A stretch of DNA of 39,731 nt from Streptomyces montanisoli. GTDB taxonomy: Bacteria > Actinomycetota > Actinomycetes > Streptomycetales > Streptomycetaceae. The stretch covers positions 1-39,731 of the forward strand of contig NZ_JAGIQL010000051.1 of NCBI RefSeq assembly GCF_017813245.1, given 5' to 3'. The position numbers and the translations under genes were made by a program. Positions within the stretch are counted from its first letter, which is position 1. Every line of letters begins with the position of its first letter. Below the pieces are notes generated by a model. It saw only the letters and a list, made by a program, of their open reading frames with translations, did no database searches and was not told the origin of the DNA. Positions 36,778 to 39,731 of this stretch are shown in pieces.

Positions 36778-37638
36778 TCAGCGCCCCGGCCCGGAGACGT
36801 CCTGGGTGCCGAGGACGGCGAGCAGATCGAGGAGGCCGGCGCTGTCGGTGCCCACCGCGGGGGTGAACCACAGCAGCCGCTGCCGGCCGTCCTCACTGAA
36901 CAGGTTGAGGCAGTTGACCTCGATCAGGCCGAGTGCCGGGTGGTTGATGCGTTTGCGGTCGTCGCGCCGGAAGGCCACCTCGTGCTCCGCCCACAGGGCG
37001 GCGAATTCCGTGGAGGCGCCGAGCAGCGAGCCGATCATCGAGCGGGCCTCGGTGTCCCGCGCGTCCCGTCTGGCGGCGGCCGCACGCAGGTCGGCGACGA
37101 ACGCCCGGGACTGCTGTTCGTGGTCGGCCTCGGGGTACAGCCCCCGCGCGTCGGGCTCGGTGAACCACCGGTGGACGAAGCTGGCCCTGGCGCCGCGCAG
37201 GCCGGACTGGTCGCCGAGCAGCGCCACCGCAGGCGCGTTCTGCACGAGGGTGACGTGCAGATCGGTGATGACCTGCGCCGGCGTCGACGTCAGGCGGGTG
37301 AGCAGGTCGAGCATGCCGGGGTGGACGTGCGAGGCCGCCCCGCCCAGCGCGGGCAGCGGGCGGTCCGCCAGGTGGTACAGGTAGTCGCGCTCGTCGGAGG
37401 TCAGGCGCAGGGCACGCGCCAGGGCGGCCAGCATCTGCTCGGAGGGCTGGGGGCCCGCGCCGCGTTCGAGTTCGTTGTAGTAGTCGACGGACGCCCCGGC
37501 GAGCTGAGCGACCTCGTCGCGGCGCAGCCCGGGCACCCGGCGGCGCGGCCCGTGGGGCAGCCCCACATCGGCCGGGCGGATGCGGGCACGCCGCGAGCGC
37601 AGGAACGCGCCCAGCTCGGCGCGGCTCGCGGAATCCAT
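36778..37638 (-). CDS. XRE-family regulator with MmyB-like ligand-binding domain
   Basis: This is a transcriptional regulator of 286 residues. The helix-turn-helix spans residues about 8-75: LGAFLRSRRARIRPADVGLP, then VPGLRRDEVAQLAGASVDYY, then NELERGAGPQPSEQMLAALA. The MmyB-like domain (about 105-275) has PALGGAASHVHPGMLDLLTR, LVQNAPAVALLGDQSG and HPALGLIEVNCLNLFSEDGR, which bind lipophilic ligands in known members. The ATG start has AGGAGG only one base upstream, unusually close; a GTG six codons earlier is an alternative. It is divergent from the tautomerase gene across a 141-base spacer with a 21-bp palindrome, so it probably represses itself and that gene (inference). It is convergent with the propeller gene. 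Confidence 0.9.
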   Translation of the reverse strand: MDSASRAELGAFLRSRRARIRPADVGLPHGPRRRVPGLRRDEVAQLAGASVDYYNELERGAGPQPSEQMLAALARALRLTSDERDYLYHLADRPLPALGGAASHVHPGMLDLLTRLTSTPAQVITDLHVTLVQNAPAVALLGDQSGLRGARASFVHRWFTEPDARGLYPEADHEQQSRAFVADLRAAAARRDARDTEARSMIGSLLGASTEFAALWAEHEVAFRRDDRKRINHPALGLIEVNCLNLFSEDGRQRLLWFTPAVGTDSAGLLDLLAVLGTQDVSGPGR

Positions 37639-37688
37639 GCCTCCTGTTGCACCCACACGGCCATTCTGCGGCGGGCCGGTCCGCCGAC

Positions 37689-37709
37689 CCAGGGGATGGC
37701 ATCCCCTGG
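37689..37709. promoter_or_regulatory. Perfect 21-bp palindromic operator candidate
   Basis: Arms CCAGGGGATG (37689-37698) and CATCCCCTGG (37700-37709) are exact reverse complements around one central base. The site is about midway in the divergent spacer between the MmyB-type regulator and the tautomerase. It is the most exact inverted repeat noticed in the window and fits a dimeric regulator site. Confidence 0.75.
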
Positions 37710-37779
37710 TTCCGCCGGCCGGCGGCGCGCATCGTGGACGGCGAGGAAGAAACACCCGCTCGATCGAGGAGACGCACTC

Positions 37780-37989
37780 ATGCCTTTCGCCCACTTCAAG
37801 GTCCCCGCAGGCACCGTCACCGCCGAGGACAAGAAGAAGATCGTCGAGCGCACCACGGACCTGTACGCGGAGATCTACGGCGAGCGCGCACGCGCCACGA
37901 CCGTCGTGCTGGTCGACGAGGTCGCCGACGGCGGCTGGGGCGTCGGCGGCAACGTCCTGACGGCCGCGATGCTGAACGGCGACGCGTGA
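37780..37989 (+). CDS. 4-oxalocrotonate tautomerase-family protein
   Basis: This is a 69-residue tautomerase-fold protein. Pro2 directly after the start Met (MPFAHFKVPAGTVTAEDKKK) would be the catalytic N-terminal proline. VVLVDEVADGGWGVGGNVLT gives the second strand and the Gly/Trp turn of the family. These enzymes shift keto-enol double bonds of 2-oxo acids or act as dehalogenases. ATG start with GAGGAG 8 bases upstream. The gene is short and divergent from the MmyB-type regulator, a common pairing of a regulator with the gene it controls. Confidence 0.87.
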   Translation: MPFAHFKVPAGTVTAEDKKKIVERTTDLYAEIYGERARATTVVLVDEVADGGWGVGGNVLTAAMLNGDA

Positions 37990-38066
37990 GCCCGGGCCCG
38001 CCTCGCGAGTGCGGCCGGCAGCCGGGCACGTTCCGCCGACCGTAGCGCGGTGCGGTTGGGCGGAGG

Positions 38067-39203
38067 TTATGCGGCGAGAAACCGGCAGACGTCGCTCAGT
38101 TCGGCGTCGAGCGCCTCCGCGCCGAGCGCCTCCACGCCGAGCGCCTCCACGTCGAGCGCCTCCGCATCGCGTGCCTCCGCGCCGGCGCCGGGCAGGCCGC
38201 CGTCGAACGGCTCCACGACTGCACCGCGTGCCCGGTCACGGCGCCAGACGCCGCGGACCAGCCCGTCCACCACGACGGTGGGGCTGATCTGGCCGCCGCC
38301 GGGCCGTACGAGGTGTTCGTGCTCGGGTTCGACCGACAGTCGGCGGTCCGCGTACCCCACAAGGTAGTTGTCGTAGGCCGGCAGCAGCCGGACGTCGCCC
38401 GTCGGCTCCTCGCACCGCGGCGCGTCGGCGGGCAGCGCGTACTGGTCGACGCCCCCGACGCGGCACGGTTCGAGCTCGCCGCCCTTGAGCAGTCGCTCCC
38501 ACGCGGAACGTACGGCAGGCAGCCCGAGCCCCGACCAGGTGGCGAAGTCGGCCGTCGTCGCCGGGCCGTGCGCCGCCAGGTACCTGCGCAGCAGTTCTCC
38601 GACCGCGTCCGCGCCCGAGGGCCCGGCGGATGCGGGCAGCCAGTCGCGCGCGAGCACGTAGGTGGCGGACCCGTCCTCTCGTACCGGGCCGAAACACGCG
38701 GTACCGAGCAGGGCCGAGCGGCGGACGAGGTGGAACGGGACCTGCCCGGACGCGTCGAGGCCCGCTTCGGTCATTCGCGCGGCGAGTTCGTCCCGTGTCA
38801 GAGGCCCGTCGGCGAGCGCCTCGGTGATCACTCGCTCGCCGAGCGCCAACTCGTCCGGCCCGAGCCGAAGTTCCCGGTACCGGCGCTCGCTGCGGCGCAG
38901 CAGTCGCGGTGCGAGCAGTTCGCGCAGCCGGCCCGCGTCGCCGGCCGGCACCAGGTACAGCGTGCCCCGCATGAACCAGCCGCGGACCAGGGTGCGTTCG
39001 GCGCCGAGCGCCTGGTGCACGTCCGCCTCGGTCAGCCCGCAGCCGCGTGCCCTGATCCCGAGAGCGGCCGCCCTCAGATCCTGCGCCTGCACGGCCAGGC
39101 ACCGCTCCAGCACGGCGGGCACGGACGTCGCGCGCCGATCGCCCGCGACGCCCTGCGACCACGCTCGGAGCAGTCTGGCCTGAGACGCGCCGAGTTGCCG
39201 CAC
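38067..39203 (-). CDS. Winged-helix DNA-binding protein, YcaQ/AlkZ-like
   Basis: This is a 378-residue protein of the winged-helix family that includes the crosslink glycosylases YcaQ and AlkZ. RLLRAWSQGVAGDRRATSVP, then CLAVQAQDLRAAALGIRARG are the usual start, with the Gln-Ala-Gln motif. RGWFMRGTLYLVPAGDA follows. The second and third winged helices include LTRDELAARMTEAGLDASGQ and GPATTADFATWSGLGLP. LPAYDNYLVGYADRR and PTVVVDGLVRGVWRR close the domain. DNA-repair or resistance function is known for some members but not provable here. The last 40 residues are Glu-Ala repeats from 15-bp units. The GTG start has GGGGGA 7 bases upstream; the frame could extend 64 codons but with low-complexity content. 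Confidence 0.85.
   Translation of the reverse strand: MRQLGASQARLLRAWSQGVAGDRRATSVPAVLERCLAVQAQDLRAAALGIRARGCGLTEADVHQALGAERTLVRGWFMRGTLYLVPAGDAGRLRELLAPRLLRRSERRYRELRLGPDELALGERVITEALADGPLTRDELAARMTEAGLDASGQVPFHLVRRSALLGTACFGPVREDGSATYVLARDWLPASAGPSGADAVGELLRRYLAAHGPATTADFATWSGLGLPAVRSAWERLLKGGELEPCRVGGVDQYALPADAPRCEEPTGDVRLLPAYDNYLVGYADRRLSVEPEHEHLVRPGGGQISPTVVVDGLVRGVWRRDRARGAVVEPFDGGLPGAGAEARDAEALDVEALGVEALGAEALDAELSDVCRFLAA
38106..38180 (-). repeat. Five in-frame 15-bp repeats in the winged-helix protein C-terminus
   Basis: Units such as GCCGAGCGCCTCCAC and GTCGAGCGCCTCCGC run head to tail. On the minus strand they encode a Glu-Ala-Leu-x-x pentapeptide series, probably a helical or disordered tail. 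Confidence 0.9.
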
Positions 39204-39616
39204 GTTCGTTCCCCCAGGGGTCCGTGACTGCCATCCGTGGCTGCCGGCCGTGGCAGCCCTCGGCGGCTGCCGCTGCGGGGAAGCGTAGCCGCCGCCGGTA
39301 CTGGGAAGTGGGTTCGTGGTGTGCGTGCCTCCCTGGGGGTGGGATGCGCTCCCGGACAGCACGTACCCGGTGCGGCACCCTTCGCAGGGGCACATCAGGC
39401 GTCCGGGTCGAGCGGGTCATGTAGGTGAACGCTGGACTGCACTGTGAACCGTGACGGGAAGTGACGGTAACCGCCGTGAGGGTGACGGGTCAACCCCGCA
39501 GCGGAGGCCAACCGTTCGGCCGCCGACACGAGTCGCGCGCCGCCAAGATGTTCACGTCCATGAGCGGCGGCCGCTCGGGCCGAAGCCCCGTCTGCACGGC
39601 GAAGTGAAGTTCCCCC
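39204..39616. other. Intergenic stretch without a supportable gene
   Basis: This 413-base stretch lies between the winged-helix gene start and the insertion-sequence end. Short open frames exist on both strands but show no recognisable domain, clear ribosome site or consistent actinobacterial codon pattern. It presumably holds the promoter of the winged-helix gene. Confidence 0.5.
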
Positions 39617-39731
39617 TGTGAGCTGGACAGCCTGATACTGGGACGGATGGTCCCGGAGGAAGCAGTCACAGATAGTGAGCAAGAAGAGCAATACGAGTAA
39701 GCGGTACACGGCCGAGTTCAAGCGGGACGCG
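39617..39731 (+). mobile_element. Left end of an IS3-type insertion sequence, cut by window edge
   Basis: The transposase frame beginning at 39675 is preceded by about 58 bases that start with TGTGAGCTGGACAG, the usual TG start and spacing of an IS3-family left terminal repeat. The exact tip (39617 or 39619) cannot be fixed without the right end. Flanking target duplication cannot be checked. Confidence 0.6.
39675..39731 (+). CDS. IS3-family transposase ORF A, N-terminal fragment (window edge)
   Basis: Nineteen codons are visible from a GTG start: VSKKSNTSKRYTAEFKRDA. The basic RYTAEFKRDA stretch is the characteristic beginning of the IS3/IS911-type helix-turn-helix (HTH_Tnp_1) that binds the terminal repeats. 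GGAGGA lies about 14 bases upstream, a rather long spacing. The rest is outside the window. Confidence 0.75.
   Translation, partial: MSKKSNTSKRYTAEFKRDA

Noticed and set aside
39395..39721. Minus-strand open frame of 108 codons over the right edge
   Set aside because: It lies antisense to the IS3 transposase start and terminal repeat, has no domain, and its hydrophobic start is the reverse of transposase and spacer DNA.

Overview
The window is very GC-rich, with tightly packed genes, frequent GTG starts and many 4-base ATGA/GTGA stop-start overlaps. It carries a very large BTAD/NB-ARC/TPR regulator, an A-factor-synthase (AfsA) homologue, MmyB-type XRE regulators and NarL-type two-component pairs. 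Together these point to a chromosome region of Streptomyces or a close relative. No tRNA, rRNA or CRISPR array was seen. All functions are read from sequence motifs and family knowledge; no database search was run.

Layout. (1) 1-5722: carbohydrate-type metabolism, with a D-2-hydroxyacid dehydrogenase and a window-truncated FGGY kinase on the minus strand, divergent from a second FGGY kinase and a histidine phosphatase, then a PEP mutase/isocitrate lyase-like enzyme. (2) 5927-10254: a seven-gene Mrp/Mnh-type cation/proton antiporter operon in the order E-F-G-MbhD-B-C-D. It lacks a full MrpA subunit and resembles the antiporter module of membrane-bound hydrogenases. (3) 10390-13123: CPBP protease, histidine kinase and response regulator, all overlapping by 4 bases. 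(4) 13158-18182: an AfsR-like STAND regulator translationally coupled to an MHS-type transporter, with a possible 57-residue peptide gene upstream. (5) 18326-29848: a compact biosynthetic locus. It holds an AfsA homologue, a canonical KAS III, an ACP, a KAS II, a non-canonical KAS III, a HAD phosphatase, an aldo-keto reductase, a DHA2 exporter, an FAD monooxygenase and a PPOX-fold protein, with an isochorismatase-fold enzyme and an alpha/beta hydrolase beside them. (6) 30051-35681: a second two-component pair, divergent from a lipoprotein hydrolase and an MMPL transporter with a C-terminal TM2 domain. (7) 35717-39203: a secreted-type beta-propeller protein with an XRE-regulator-like N-terminus, an intact MmyB-type regulator divergent from a tautomerase across a near-perfect palindrome, and a winged-helix (YcaQ-type) protein. 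(8) 39617-39731: the left end of an IS3-type insertion sequence.

The most interesting system is region 5. It looks like a self-contained pathway that makes its own beta-ketoacyl-ACP (KAS III, KAS II, ACP). It could join this to a glycerol-type C3 phosphate (AfsA), dephosphorylate (HAD), reduce (PPOX or AKR), oxidise (FAD monooxygenase), possibly acylate (odd KAS III) and export (DHA2). The expected product is a butenolide, gamma-butyrolactone or furan-type lipid. No TetR-family butyrolactone receptor is present in the window. A second theme is the abundance of short tandem repeats with units of 9, 12, 15 or 18 bases, in gene ends, linkers and spacers across the whole window.
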